Assembly: GCA_029783825.1 (NCBI GenBank)
Contig: JAREIK010009737.1
Location: 1 to 64,000, forward strand
Direction: 5' to 3'
Source of the DNA: Sapria himalayana
Taxonomy: Eukaryota; Streptophyta; Magnoliopsida; Malpighiales; Rafflesiaceae
Length of the DNA stretch: 64,000 nt
Under the pieces are notes generated by a model. It saw nothing but the letters and a program-made list of their open reading frames with translations. It was not told where the DNA came from and did not search any database. A program made the translations under genes and the position numbers. Shown here piece by piece: positions 1 to 10,720 of the stretch (position 1 is the first letter of the stretch; the number at the start of each line of letters is the position of its first letter).

Positions 1-1205
1 TGAATACATATAATATCTCAAAGAAAGAATTTTCATGATGCGGGCAACACTTATGTGGACGATAAGTGAATTTCCTACATGTTCAATGTTGTCTGACTGG
101 AGTACTACATGATGATTCACATGCCCATATTGCATGACAAATTCTGATACATTTACCCACAAATTTAGTGGTGAACAGTCATGGTTTGATAACCATCGTA
201 AGTTTCTACCTATGAATCATCCATTTCTAAGAAATAGAACTGCATTTGAAAAAAATAAAACTGTGAAGAAAGTTGCACCAGAAGTTCATTTAGGAGATGA
301 AATTATTACAGAGATTCATAGTTTTGGTTTGAAGAAGTTAACAGAAAAGGATGTTACTGGAAGTAATGGTCCAATAGGAAAATTATTTGGCTGGAGGAAA
401 TGTATTATATTTTGGGACTTGCCCTATTGGAAGTCCAATTTAATTCGTCAGAACTTAGATTTTTTGCATATTGAAAAAAAATATATCTGACAATGTTTTC
501 AACACTATCCTTAAAGTAGACGGAAAGACAAAACACACTTTAAAATCAAAGCAAGAGCTAAATGATTACTGTCAGCGTCCTGAATTGAAACTGAATGAGG
601 AAACAAAAAATTCCCTAAAGCTTGCTACACACTTGATAAGAAGGCAAGATAGATATTCTGTGAATGAACTAAAAATTTGAAATTCTCTGATGGATGTATC
701 AAATATGGGTAGATGCATGGATATGAATAATCTTAAGTTATTTAGAATGAAAAGTCATGACTGTCATGTATTTATGCATAGATTAATACCAATTGCATTC
801 TGTGAATTACTTCCACTAAGTGTTTGGAAGGTCCTTACAGAACTAAGTTTGTTTTTAAAATAGATAACTACAAAATACAATCAAAATAGATGACATGGTG
901 AGGCTGGAGAATGATATTCCACTTATTATTTGAAAGCTTGAACGTGAATATTCCCACTGAATTTTTTTGACTCAATGGAGCATTTTCTAGTCCATTTGGC
1001 ATATGAAGCAAGGATTGCATGGCTGGTGCAATACAGGTGGATGTATCCTTTTGAGAGGTAAATACATATAATTTGCTGTATTTTAATATTTTGTACTTTA
1101 AGTAATATTGTAATTTAATCAAATTGAAACCTAACATTGTGGTTGTAGGTATCTTGGTAAGTTGAAATTGAATGTTAGAACAAAGAAAAAGTTTAAGGTT
1201 CAATT
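1..1205 (+). pseudogene. CACTA (En/Spm) Tnp2-type transposase, 5'-truncated remnant
   Basis: Translation in shifting frames follows the plant CACTA transposase closely. Near the window edge it reads RATLMWTISEFPT and CPYC, then HRKFLPMNHPF, then LPYWKSNLIRQNLDFLHIEK followed by DNVFNTILKVDGKTK and YCQRPELKLNE. After a stop it continues with MKSHDCHVFMHRLIPIAF, VLTELSLF and, near 1005-1057, a match to the family motif AYEARIA..VQYRWMYPFER. These correspond in order to the Transposase_21 region and DUF4218. There are several stops and frameshifts (for example in-frame stops near 112 and 678), so no full protein can be made. The 5' end lies outside the window. The family enzyme cuts and rejoins element ends carrying CACTA termini; this copy is dead. 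Family assignment is strong, exact limits are not. Confidence 0.88.
1058..1148 (+). other. Intron retained in the CACTA transposase remnant
   Basis: The coding match runs PFER-YLGKLKLNVR, but the codon for R is split by a 91-base AT-rich stretch starting gtaaatac and ending gtggttgtag. This is a canonical GT-AG plant intron in phase 2. It shows that the remnant came from a DNA copy of the gene and was not reverse transcribed. Splice sites are inferred from the protein match only. Confidence 0.7.
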
Positions 1206-1317
1206 TTCAATGCATATTTGGTAGAATAAGCTTCATCATTTTGTTCTTATTATTTTGATGATAATATCAATACAAAGAATAGAATGTGCCACAGAATTAT
1301 GAAGGTCATGTGATGGT

Positions 1318-1676
1318 AGAAAGAAGAAGCGAGTGTATGGAATTGGCTCTAAGGGAGTGTGACATTTTGTAGTAGCAGTCGTGCTTCTAATTCATCTATC
1401 TCAACAATGGTGGTTGAGGCGATCAAACAACAAGCATTGGAAAAAAAGAACGTATTGTCGATATGGAGACCAAAATGAAAAAGAAGGATGAGCAGATAAC
1501 TAATTTAATGGAAGAAATGCAAGAAATTAAAGAAATTAAAAAAGCAAAGCAGTAGCAGATGTTCTATATGGAGTCACAGTTAGTGGCATTGGTGCATCAG
1601 AGAGCATTCTGAGATCCAGCTTTGAACCCTCGCAGAAGAGGCTAGCATTCGATACAAATTACGAGGATGATTGAGT
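1318..1676 (+). pseudogene. CACTA second-protein C-terminal tail (coiled-coil part), remnant
   Basis: Downstream of the transposase a frame-shifted reading gives KKRVYGIGSKG, a serine-rich stretch (TFCSSSRASNSSIST), then a charged heptad-like helix with IVDMETKMKKKDEQITNLM and EEMQEIKEIKK. This 'VYGxGSxG then Ser-rich then coiled coil' order is typical of the tail of plant CACTA accessory proteins (Ptta/En/Spm, Transposase_24 group). Position right after the Tnp2 remnant on the same strand supports the call. Two frameshifts and a TAG break it. The coiled coil alone would not identify it, so confidence is moderate. Confidence 0.5.
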
Positions 1677-2160
1677 ATGAAAATTATTTCTGAAATGTTA
1701 TTTATTTTTGTCTGTGTAACAAATAATTATGATATTTTTTTGTAGGTTTCAATTTTTTTTATTCTGGTTTTGTTCTTTGCTTTTCCGATTAATCAAATTA
1801 TGAATCTTTGCAGGACAAATTATGTGAGAGAAGAAAAATCCTGGTTTAAAGCATTCAGACATTACCACAGTCCTTCCAATGCATGAGTCTCATATTTACC
1901 GATTTCTGATTTATCAAAAGAGGGCTAGCTTATCTTATCTTTATTATTTTAAAAATATTTTATTTTTGCACTCTCTTTATCTCTAAACATAATTTCTGGA
2001 CATCTTTTGGATTTTGTCGAAGCTATATGACAATCAACTTTAATATGTGTTTGTTCATGCCTATAATATTTGTTTTAATATATATGTGAATATGTTTTTG
2101 TGTCTCTAAATTTTTTGGGTAGAGTTTTAGCCTATTATAGATATGTAAAATCCTATATTC
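1677..2160. other. AT-rich sequence without recognisable gene
   Basis: I see short poly-T runs and no protein similarity. It probably belongs to the noncoding 3' part of the CACTA element, but no CACTA terminus is visible. Confidence 0.4.
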
Positions 2161-2330
2161 AGCAATAGTAGCAGTGGCAGCGGCGGTAGCGGAAGCGATA
2201 GCAGTGGCAGTGAAAGTGTCAATGGCAATAGTAGCGGCAGCCCCAGCATAGTAGCAGCAAACACGACATTAGTGGCCGCATCGGCAACTATGGCGCAGCA
2301 GCGGCAGAAGTGGCAGTAGCAGCATCAACT
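2161..2330. repeat. GC-rich trinucleotide block (AGC/GGC/AGT units)
   Basis: A sharply GC-richer island made of imperfect three- and six-base units such as agcagtggc and ggcggtagc, also gcagcagcggc. It has no intact reading frame. It abuts a hAT-like terminus on its right. It could be a diverged microsatellite or a subterminal repeat block of the CACTA element. Confidence 0.75.
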
Positions 2331-2335
2331 ACATC

Positions 2336-2428
2336 TAGTGGTGTCAAACGGGCATGCTTTCTTGCCGAGCCGGGCACTATTTAAAAAAGTCGGGCCCGCT
2401 CGAGCCTAGCCTAGCCATACGAGCCAGG
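2336..2428 (+). mobile_element. hAT-like terminus (GC-rich family), 5' end only
   Basis: Begins tagtggtgtcaaacgggc, one base different from the tagaggtgtcaa start shared by the complete copies in this window, and continues with the same kind of GC-rich, ggcc/gggcc-containing subterminal sequence. No matching right end is found before the AT-rich region, so it is a solo or truncated end. Confidence 0.6.
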
Positions 2429-2912
2429 TAAAATTTTTTTTTATATATATTTTATTGTTTTAATATTTATATTAATTATATAAATTATTAAATTATATAA
2501 AATTATAGATAATGTATAATATTATATATTTATAATATAAAAATTGTTAAAATTTATTAAAATTACAAAGTTAAAAATTTTTTTATAATGTAATAAAAAA
2601 TTAGTTTAAAATTTATTAGGATTATATAATAAAGTTATAAATTTTTAAATGAAAAATTAAAATAAAAAAAATAAATAAATCAATAAATTATGTTAAAAAA
2701 ATTTTAAAAGTAAAAAAACATAAGCAAATCAAATGAAAAATGAGCAATCAGCCATTAGATACCGAAGGTCCGAACCACACAAATTAAAGTTTCAACGTAA
2801 CGTATAAATAAAGCGTACAATCAATAAAAAACAAAACATTGAAATCACTCATACTTTATTAAAATATTTATATAAAATATATAAATAAAGCGTACACAAA
2901 TTATTATTATAA
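2429..2912. other. AT-rich sequence without gene
   Basis: Mostly A/T runs with two copies of an aaataaagcgtaca motif (near 2809 and 2885). No coding similarity was seen. It borders the outer edge of inverted-repeat arm A and is not repeated beside arm B. Confidence 0.5.
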
Positions 2913-3290
2913 TTATCGTAGGTATCATAGTATTATCGTCATTAGTAATTATTATTGTTCAATTTTTTAGGCACGTATTACTCTGGGAAAACCTAACAGC
3001 TATCTTAAAAGAATAAATATTTTTTGCATCAAATCACTTAATTATTTTTGTATAATCTCTTTAATAATAGAGTTTAGTTTTCGGTGTAATTGCACATAAT
3101 TGTTATAACATTTCTCCAATAGGATCTTGTGCATGCAAGTAAATTAATTGATTTCTTTAATATATATTATGGTTCAACCAATTGCTTTATATTTTTCCAA
3201 AATATTGAGAAGTATTTAATGCTAGAGGTTCCTTAATGGATTGTTTGGAAGATTTAAATGTTCTTTTCGATAAATCCAAATATTCAAAAA
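2913..3290 (-). pseudogene. Athila-like Ty3/gypsy pol fragment inside arm A
   Basis: This is the inverted copy of the start of the pol remnant found whole beside arm B. On the minus strand it encodes a SKQSIKEPLAL motif (matching the conserved K-PSIEEPPxLELK linker upstream of Athila RT), CMHKILF, RKLNSIIKEIIQK and PVQCVPKK. It lacks about 34 codons of the linker that arm B retains (junction near 3217) and ends abruptly inside the RT at the arm edge, with no continuation beyond. It is non-functional. Confidence 0.8.
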
Positions 3291-3319
3291 GTCTCTCATG
3301 TTGAAGAATTCTTTTTTTA

Positions 3320-3645
3320 ATTTCTTTGTTTGTGGCAAAATTCTCTTTGCCCCATTGTTCCCTGGTGATATTGCAAGTGTTGCTGCAGGTGGGCTTCCAG
3401 ATTGGCTCCGGGTCCTTTTTCAGAATGCCCGGTTGTTGCTGCCCCCCCATGGATCTCTTGTCGTCGTCGTCGATGGAAGAAGAAAAATAGGCAGCAAAAC
3501 CAATTTGCCCCTTTTGTGGGACATTGCTTCGGAGATTTCTGCCAGATTTTCTGCTCCCTGCGTCTCCTGGTTTAAGCCGTCTTTTGCGCTGTCCAATTTG
3601 TTTTTCATCATTCCAATTTTTCTACATTACGGTACGGGCCGATTC
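3320..3645 (-). other. GC-richer gene-like segment, arm A copy (unidentified)
   Basis: About 320 bases of much higher GC content than the surroundings, nearly identical in both arms. On the minus strand a frame reads KLDSAKDGLNQETQGAENLA and then AEISEAMSHKRGKLVLLPIF; another reads SSSIDDDDKRSMGGSNNR. No frame is open through the whole block and I recognise no family. It may be a captured host-gene exon or a non-conserved part of the gypsy element whose pol follows directly. In both arms it precedes the Athila-like linker in the same orientation. Confidence 0.45.
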
Positions 3646-4384
3646 TTAAAAGAATTTGGCTTCTTTCTTCTTATTAAATTAGAAATTCAAGGGCTGTAAA
3701 TTTTTAATTAATTTTTAGTGATGTTAATTTAAATTTTTTAATTTATATGTTTCAAAAAATTTATCTAATCATAGTGGAGTTAATTTAGTATAAATACAAT
3801 GTTTATTTATAAATTATTTATATATATAGCATAACTTTGTGATAGATTATTGTCATAAAATAAAATATACAACATAAATTTAATTGTCAAAAATATATAT
3901 TTGTTCATCCTGAAGATAAATATATGTATTGTTGTAATTAAATTTCTCATATTATGAAAATATTATATTATGAAGATGCTAAGAGTTTTTTTTCCTTCGT
4001 GTCAAACATTATTTTGCCATTTTTTTTTTTTTGTGATAACTATGTTTTGGAGCACCAATCCAAAAAAAAAAAATAAAAATAAAAAAAAATAGCCCAAATT
4101 TTAATATTTAAAAAATGATAGACAAAACTCAAATTTTAATGTTTTAAAAAAAGGAAAAAAATAGCTCAAATTTTGTCTTACTCTCAATTATCATAATACC
4201 AAAATATTCTTAACTTAATAAATTATAACTTACATTTAATCTTGATACAGGAACCCAAATTCTTGGAAAGTCACCCGAGAAAATATATTCTTTTTAATTC
4301 ATTTATTATTTCCCTCTAAATTGTAAGGTCTCATTGATCATGTTGATCCATGAGAGGGGTTGGGGTACAAACATATATTTCTCT

Positions 4385-4404
4385 ACCAACACAATCTCCC
4401 CTTT
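4385..4404 (-). other. Copia polypurine tract and LTR start, arm A
   Basis: On the minus strand the sequence aaaggggaga is followed by ttgtgttgg. This is the usual copia arrangement of polypurine tract followed by the 3' LTR beginning TGTTGG. The same junction lies in arm B at 23398-23416. No clear LTR end can be seen. Confidence 0.5.
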
Positions 4405-4617
4405 GATCTATTTGATCCCTAGAAACAACTACAATGAGAGTAGTAATATGACGAATAGTTTATCCATATTGATCATCATCAATCTCATCGAAAAATTGGT
4501 TGAAAGTGACATGACTATACTATTTTTCCAAATCATATGAATTATCCACAAATAATTGTTAGATGAGATCGTGATAATATGTGGAGTACTTTCTTACATA
4601 AAGTTGATCATCTATGC

Positions 4618-4742
<125 letters not shown>

Positions 4743-4918
4743 TCATTAGGAATTAGTGCTTGTTTTTTTTTTTCGCGAGACCCTTATATAATCTAAACAA
4801 CCAATAACAAGTTAACATGCATGGAATATACTATGTTATCCCATGTAATTATTAGTGACTTTTTATCAAATTTTAATGATCTTCAATCTCCACACATGAC
4901 TAATATCATTCAACATTA

Positions 4919-5470
4919 TCATTAAAGATACGTACATTCATCCGAATATTCAAAACATCTTGAACAACTCTTAGAATCAACTGACATATGCCTAACACTC
5001 AATGTGTCACTATTTTCCCTTTGAACTATGTCAAAGTCAATCAACCAGCCACTCTCCTCACACACCTCATTAGACTTTACATCACTAACTAAGGCAATAT
5101 CTCTCTCCATGACAAAAGAATTGGTCTCTCTCCCAACATCATCTCTTCTCATATGCTTATTTTATAGTTTCTTCTTATTTGGATAATTTCTTTTTAAGTG
5201 TCCTACTTGATCACATTAGTACATTGTTGTTAACTTACTTTTGGAATTCCCCTTAGAAGAATATTCTATTCCCTCTTCTAGCATGCATCTAGTAGAAATC
5301 TTGCTTATCCTCTCATTTTTCTTTGAAACTGAGCATGCCTACAAGTCTTGAGCATCCTCTCATCTTACTCTGAAAGTGAGCATACCTACAACTCTTAGGC
5401 ATCTTTTTATCTTTCTCTAAAAGTGAGCATACCTAGAAGCTTTTTTTTTTCCTTTGTCTCGCAATCTCAT
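4919..5470 (-). pseudogene. Copia gag zinc-knuckle remnant, arm A
   Basis: Inverted copy of the gag piece in arm B. On the minus strand it encodes YKCDQVGHLKRNYP, a decayed CX2CX4HX4C nucleic-acid-binding knuckle in which the first and last Cys are lost, a stop, then a 76-codon open stretch beginning MRRDDVGRETNSF that includes ESGWLIDFD where copia elements have the protease start W-x-x-DSGAS. It differs from the arm B protein at one residue near the end (T for M). A 47-bp three-copy repeat lies upstream of the knuckle. Non-functional. Confidence 0.7.
5296..5440. repeat. 47-bp tandem repeat, three copies, arm A
   Basis: The unit contains tgagcatgcctacaa / tgagcatacctacaa / tgagcatacctagaa followed by a ctcatct-like block. 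The same three units are in arm B, so the tandem repeat is older than the inverted duplication. Confidence 0.75.
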
Positions 5471-6095
5471 TTATATGACCATATATAATTAAAGTCATGG
5501 CGAGGATGATATTTGGGGTTAAGATATTGAAAGATAGAATCAATATTTCCTGACTATCATAAAATAAGCTGAAAAGCACATCATCCAATTATAGATGCTA
5601 GCAAGTTAGCAAGTTCTTAGAAATTACACACGTGTAGCAACATCTCTATCCTAATAATTCTAGGTTAACCAAGTACAAGATTAAGATGATATGTATTTTT
5701 TGGTGTATTTTTCTCATATATTAACTCAATTCTTTAACACATCATATCTGCATTTGTTATTATGGAAATGTAATTAAAAAGTGTTTATCCTCCCCCAATG
5801 TTAAATCATGGTTGAGATCTTATAGTGCACTCTCATTTACTCTTTATTATTTATTTTATCCAATTTTAGTTGAACGACAACCATGTCAATTAAGCTTTTT
5901 TCCATTAAAACATCTAACATTTTTGTTTGATAGATTAAACAAATAAAGAATTTCAACTTAAATCATTCCCACTAAATTAGTTTCTTTCATCTCGAAGATA
6001 TAGTAATATGTCTATGAACAAATAAAAATTCTAATCACCAAAATATTAATTATTTCACTCTAATATTATTTATTGGGGTAAACATCAGCCCAAAT

Positions 6096-7126
6096 ATTAA
6101 TAAATCTTATATCAAAAGTTTTTCGACTCTTCTTACATAACCCAAATTTTTTTTTACAAATCACAAAAAAATTAATTTTAGGGATAAATGCACAAGTATG
6201 TACACAAATAATACATACACACACATCAAAATTTTGGAGAAATGAACCAGTATAATTTTATAATAATTTTATAGTCAAAAATTAAAATGCACCCCACAAG
6301 TGAATTTATTCTACAAAATATTAATTTTTTTTATTCCACCAAAATTTTAATTTTTTTGAATGTAATAATTAAAATTTACAAATGTTATAGCAAAAATTTA
6401 CAAAAAAAACAGTTTTCAAATTCTAGCAAAAATTAAATTTTCTATTACTAAAAAAGTATGGTTTTCTTTTTTACTTGAAATTAACTTTTTTCTGTTATTC
6501 CAAAATTTTTAATTCTTTAATATTGTTCAAAATATATAATTGTTACATCAAAAATATTTTCAAAATTTGATCTAAATCTGCTAAAACACTTGAAATTCTT
6601 AAAATATTCAAACAAACTTAATCTTGGATTTGTCAAAATCAATTTTAATGTTACTCAACTTAGGTATCGTTTGTTTTTTTGTATTTAATGCTGAATATAA
6701 CTTTTTTTAAGATTAATAATAAATAGTACTTAATAGCATTAAGTATTAAGTCGTTGTTTTTTTTTTTTTTTGCTTAATTTCAATTTTAATTTTAATGTTA
6801 TTCAACTTAGGTTTTGATTGTGAGGGAGCGAGATTTTTCTGAATGGAAAAAATCAAAATTTGTGACTTTTTTATTTCATCTATATTTTTAAAAAATTCAG
6901 TGATAAGTTAGTAAAAAATAAAAAAAAATAAATGGCTGAATGCTGAAATTAATTTGGTTTCAGCATTCATCCAAAAAAATAATCACGACCTTAATGTGTT
7001 CCACCAAATTAATTGAGAGCACTCATAAATTCTGCTTCAAGCCCGTGCACATCATCATTGCAAGTCTACAACATTGGAGGAGAAAGAATGAAAAGAAAAT
7101 AATATTTCCTTGAAGAGACCCTAGAA
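6096..7126. other. AT-rich sequence without gene
   Basis: Poly-A and poly-T runs throughout, including a run of about 18 T near 6755. No protein similarity or repeat structure was recognised. It starts exactly where arm A stops matching arm B. Confidence 0.5.
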
Positions 7127-7365
7127 TAGAGGTGTCAAACATGTCGGGTAGTCCGGGCCCGGGCCCAGACATGACTTAGATGTCCCTGGCCTAGTGTGGT
7201 CCAGAACTGTTCCTAGGCTGGTGCAAGGCTGGCTCAAGGCACGGCTTGTCTCGTGTCGTGCCGAGCTAACCCGAGCCTCATGTCGAGTCAGACATGCTTC
7301 GATACCCTGGTCCAAAGGCACAATTCTTTGGCATGATCCAAATTATGTCCTGCCCCCCAATCTGA
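7127..7365 (+). mobile_element. hAT-like element, 5' end copy
   Basis: Starts tagaggtgtcaaac and continues GC-rich with gggcccgggccc, a tcaaggcacggctt motif and ccaaaggcac..ttctttggcatgatcc. These match, in the same order, the copies starting at 62134 and 9592. It and the 62134 copy lose similarity at the same place (a run of C followed by caa), which suggests a common truncated subfamily. No right terminus was found. Open frames in it are accidental. Confidence 0.65.
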
Positions 7366-8089
7366 ATACTTGACTACCTTGTAGTCAAATGATTGTATGA
7401 CCTAGTGAGGAAAAATGTAAAACTTGAAAAAATCAGTGAAGAAGAATGAAAAGACATGCACATTAGGGAAACCTCTACAATTTGGTAATGGATAAATATC
7501 TATATTCGAAAAGAATACGTATAGAAATAAAATATTAATTTTTATATGTCTAGTTGACCTAAAATTCAAATATATTAGTCTAATGTTAGCACACATTAAT
7601 ATCTTTTAAGGCCCTAATGAATTAACTTTCATCAATGAAAATAGTTCTGGAAAATAAGTTATGATCTTTTTTAATGTTGAGCTCACTTCCACATTGTTGT
7701 CATAACTTTATAGTTTTTATAAGCATGTTACTACTTGGAGGTATTATGTCGATGCATGTCATCTCAAAAAAATTATTGTTTGAAGAAATAAAAGAAAAAA
7801 AATGAGAGTGGAGTTTCTCATGGTATTCTTGCTTCCAAGAGACATGGTAGGAGTGCCAAAAGGTACAAACTACCTGATGGAAGAACTCATTCTTTTTGGT
7901 AAGTCGCAAAGTAAAAAATAGTCTCGTATTACCACTATAATATGATGGGAACTTGAAAAAAAAAACTATTATTCTAGAAAATGATTGCAACAATAATGCA
8001 CGAGAGGGATATACCCAAGAAGAAGCCAATTTCATCTCGGAGGATAACTTTATGCTAGTCAATGATGATAATTCTACTAATATAGTATC
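7366..8089. other. AT-rich sequence without recognised gene
   Basis: I see no conserved domain. The last 100 bases may still belong to the copia polyprotein upstream of the protease, but similarity is too low to claim. Confidence 0.4.
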
Positions 8090-9585
8090 TTAAGAGGTTG
8101 ATTGACTTATTGACTCAGAAGCATCATTTTATATCATCCTGCATATTAAATTAGTTACTACCTATACGCCTAGTAATTATAGCATAATAAAGATGAGTAA
8201 TACTAGTACATCATAGATTTTAGGCATGAAAGACATTTATCTATAGATGTAGATATATATTAGCTGATATTTAGAGATGTCTAGTACATATTGTATATTC
8301 ATGTGAACCTGATATCTATTGGTATGTTGGATGATATGAGATATGTTAGTTATTTTGGTGATAGTCGGTGGAAACTGGTCAATGGTGCATTAGTCATTTG
8401 CAAGGGGTTTGAAGAATACTTTGTACGTCACTCAGGCAATAGTATCTAGAGATCAACAAATATGATTTATCAAAAGAGCAATACTGGTCTCTGGCATAAG
8501 AGACTTAGTCACTTGATTGAGAAGGGCCATTAGCTTTTAGCTAGAATAAATATCTTGCCTTTTGACCATGGATCTTCTCTTAATGATTGTATGGACTGCA
8601 TGATTAAAAGATCATAGTGTACGGATTATGAATCTTTGAATATCCCAACCTTATTCTTACCAATGTTTGTTCCATATAGAGTAGAATATTCGGTGGGACC
8701 CTTTAATTTGTCATATTTATTAATGATCACTCTAGGAAAGTATTGGCATATACACTAAAAATGAAAGATTGGGTATTTTCTATCTTTTAGGAATTCTATG
8801 CTAGAGTTGGGAGAGAGATCATTAGAAAATTGATCTTCATATGCTGATAATTAGAGAGAATATTGAGGTCAATTTAACAACTATTATGTATCTCATGGTA
8901 TTAGATATGAAAAATATCAGGCAAGATGTCATAATTAAATGACATCACTGAGAGGATGAATCAGACTATTAAGGACGAAGTTTAGTGCATGCTTTCTCAT
9001 GCCCTTCTTCCTAAGGAATATTGGGGTAAAGGTATGGGTATGGCTGCTGATATAATCAATATGTGTTCTACCACATACATGGATGGAGACGTTCTCAATA
9101 GAATTTGGACTAAGATTCTAAGAAAGATGTCTTATATGATCACTTATTATTATTATTTTTTGTTACAAAGCATACGTACATATCCCAAAAGATGAATGCT
9201 CTAAATATAATGATACTACATGCCTATGCATCTTCATTGGCTATGAATATGAGAATTGGGTGTAATTTATGGGATCCAATTGCAAAGAAGTTTGTTAAGA
9301 GCAGAGAGGTAATTTTTTGTAGGATCAATTTGTGGATAGAAGTTATTCGAGTAGAGAGGAGAGTAATTTCATAGAGATTTCTATTTACACATAACCAATG
9401 CTAGTTCCTTCCAAAGATGAGTCTAATAAAGGTCAAGGAATTAAGTAGTCACGTAATAATTTTAAGCCTTATGATATACCTAATATTTCTAAGCCTCATG
9501 ATGCACTTAATATTTTTGAGCTATAGGATATACTTGATATTTTTGAGCCTTATGATATACCTATTTAGGAGGTGAGAGACCATAT
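8090..9585 (+). pseudogene. Ty1/copia pol remnant: protease to integrase
   Basis: Domains appear in copia order with many stops and shifts. The protease shows LIDSEASF at 8106 (family DSGAS, Gly changed to Glu), then KMSNTS and LISIGMLDD. The pre-integrase domain shows LWHKRLSHLIEKG near 8490. The integrase core follows (FNLSYLLM.., EFYARVGREIIRKL), then LPKEYWGKGM near 9005 and the C-terminal LWDPIAKKFVKSREVIF near 9266-9317. The elements this resembles (Tnt1-like) make one polyprotein that integrates cDNA into the genome. The RT half is missing here: the sequence stops at the hAT terminus at 9592, and a copia RT/RNase H on the same strand resumes at 15440, so the two may be halves of one split element. 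Confidence 0.88.
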
Positions 9586-9591
9586 TCTAGG

Positions 9592-10720
9592 TAGAGGTAT
9601 CAAGTGTGCAGGGTTGCCCGGTCCCGACATGAGGTACAACTTGATTGAGCTGTGCTTGGCTGGCACATCATGATTTAGAAACGTGCCTAGGCCCATGTTA
9701 GGCTCCTCGAGGCACAATTCATGTTGTGCTATGCCTAGGTGGCCCGATTGTGTTGGGCCAAGCACAACCCGACCGCCTGGCCCGAAGGCACGGTTTTTTA
9801 GCATGACCCAAACCGTACCTCAGAACATTGGCCGAGTTCGAGAGCGGTCTGAACCCGACCACCCGTGACACCCATGATCCCCACCCACCACAACATCATT
9901 GTGCATGCACCACACCACACTTTGGGCCTTTGCCCAAACCCGAAACCAATGCTCCAATGGCTCGACCCCATCAGCAATGGTAAAAAAAAAAATAAAAGTT
10001 GCATGTCTGCTAGCGGTTGGATGCGCCCCTAATGGCTAGCTGTAAAAATCCGATGGCTATCATGTTTCTGCCTAATTTTTTTAATAAAAAATTTAAAAAA
10101 ATATTCAAAAAAATGATTTTATTAATTTTTTTTTAAAATCTATAATATATCTTTCTCTCTCATTCCTGATATATATCCACAAATCCACATTTTCTTCTCT
10201 TTCTCTCTTGTCTCCTTTCATTTCTCATTCTCTCTCCTCTTGCTCTTGGGACTGGGTGCGTACTATGGTGCTGATATCAGATTTGGATATCAGACATCAC
10301 ACATCATTAAGCAAATGAGTTTACACTTTACAGATATTATTTTTTAAATTTTGTTTAGTTTTATTTTTATTTTTATTTTAATTAATAATTTAATATAAAA
10401 TAATATTTAATTTTTTTAAAAAAATAATTTAGATATAATTAATAAAACTAATAAAAATTAAAGATGAAAAATAGTAATTTTAATGACAATAACGAAATTA
10501 ATATTAAGGTAACCATAGATAATTTTAATATAGATAATGATAACCCTACGGAAAGGTCTGATGCCGCTGAAACATTATTTTTCTCACATGACCTCAACCT
10601 AAATATCTAAAAAATAAAAAAGCTAAAAGAAAATTAATAGTTTGGACTCACTTTAATATTATACAAAATAAAGATATTAGTGATGTCAATAATGAATCAA
10701 GCCAAATAAAGGAGTTATGA
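9592..10720 (+). mobile_element. hAT element, 5' part with leader and start of transposase
   Basis: Starts tagaggtatcaagtg and carries the GC-rich subterminal block shared with the other hAT-like copies (ggcccgaaggcacgg, gcatgacccaaacc). It continues through a gcggttggatgcgcc..aatggctagc segment and a C/T-rich stretch (about 10150-10250) that looks like a 5' leader, into a reading frame with a BED-finger start. No right terminus or target duplication was found, so it is 3'-truncated. It links the noncoding GC-ended family in this window to a hAT transposase gene. Confidence 0.65.
10464..10720 (+). pseudogene. hAT transposase N-terminus (start of BED zinc finger), truncated
   Basis: An ATG opens an Asn/Asp-rich N-terminal tail. 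After one in-frame TAA the same frame continues KNKKAKRKLIVWTHFNII, the typical K-R-x-S-x-V-W-x-H-F entry of a BED zinc finger in Ac-type hAT transposases, and then ends at TGA before the metal-binding Cys pair would appear. There is no catalytic domain downstream. In the family this finger binds the element's subterminal repeats. The call rests on a short motif plus the element context. Confidence 0.6.

Noticed and set aside
3298..3699. 133-codon plus-strand frame opposite the GC-rich segment of arm A
   Set aside because: It lies antisense to the linker and GC-rich segment and resembles no protein; it looks like a shadow of the opposite strand.
9683..10004. Open frames on both strands in the GC-rich part at 9.6-10.0 kb
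   Set aside because: The sequence is hAT subterminal noncoding DNA shared with other copies where the frames are not preserved.
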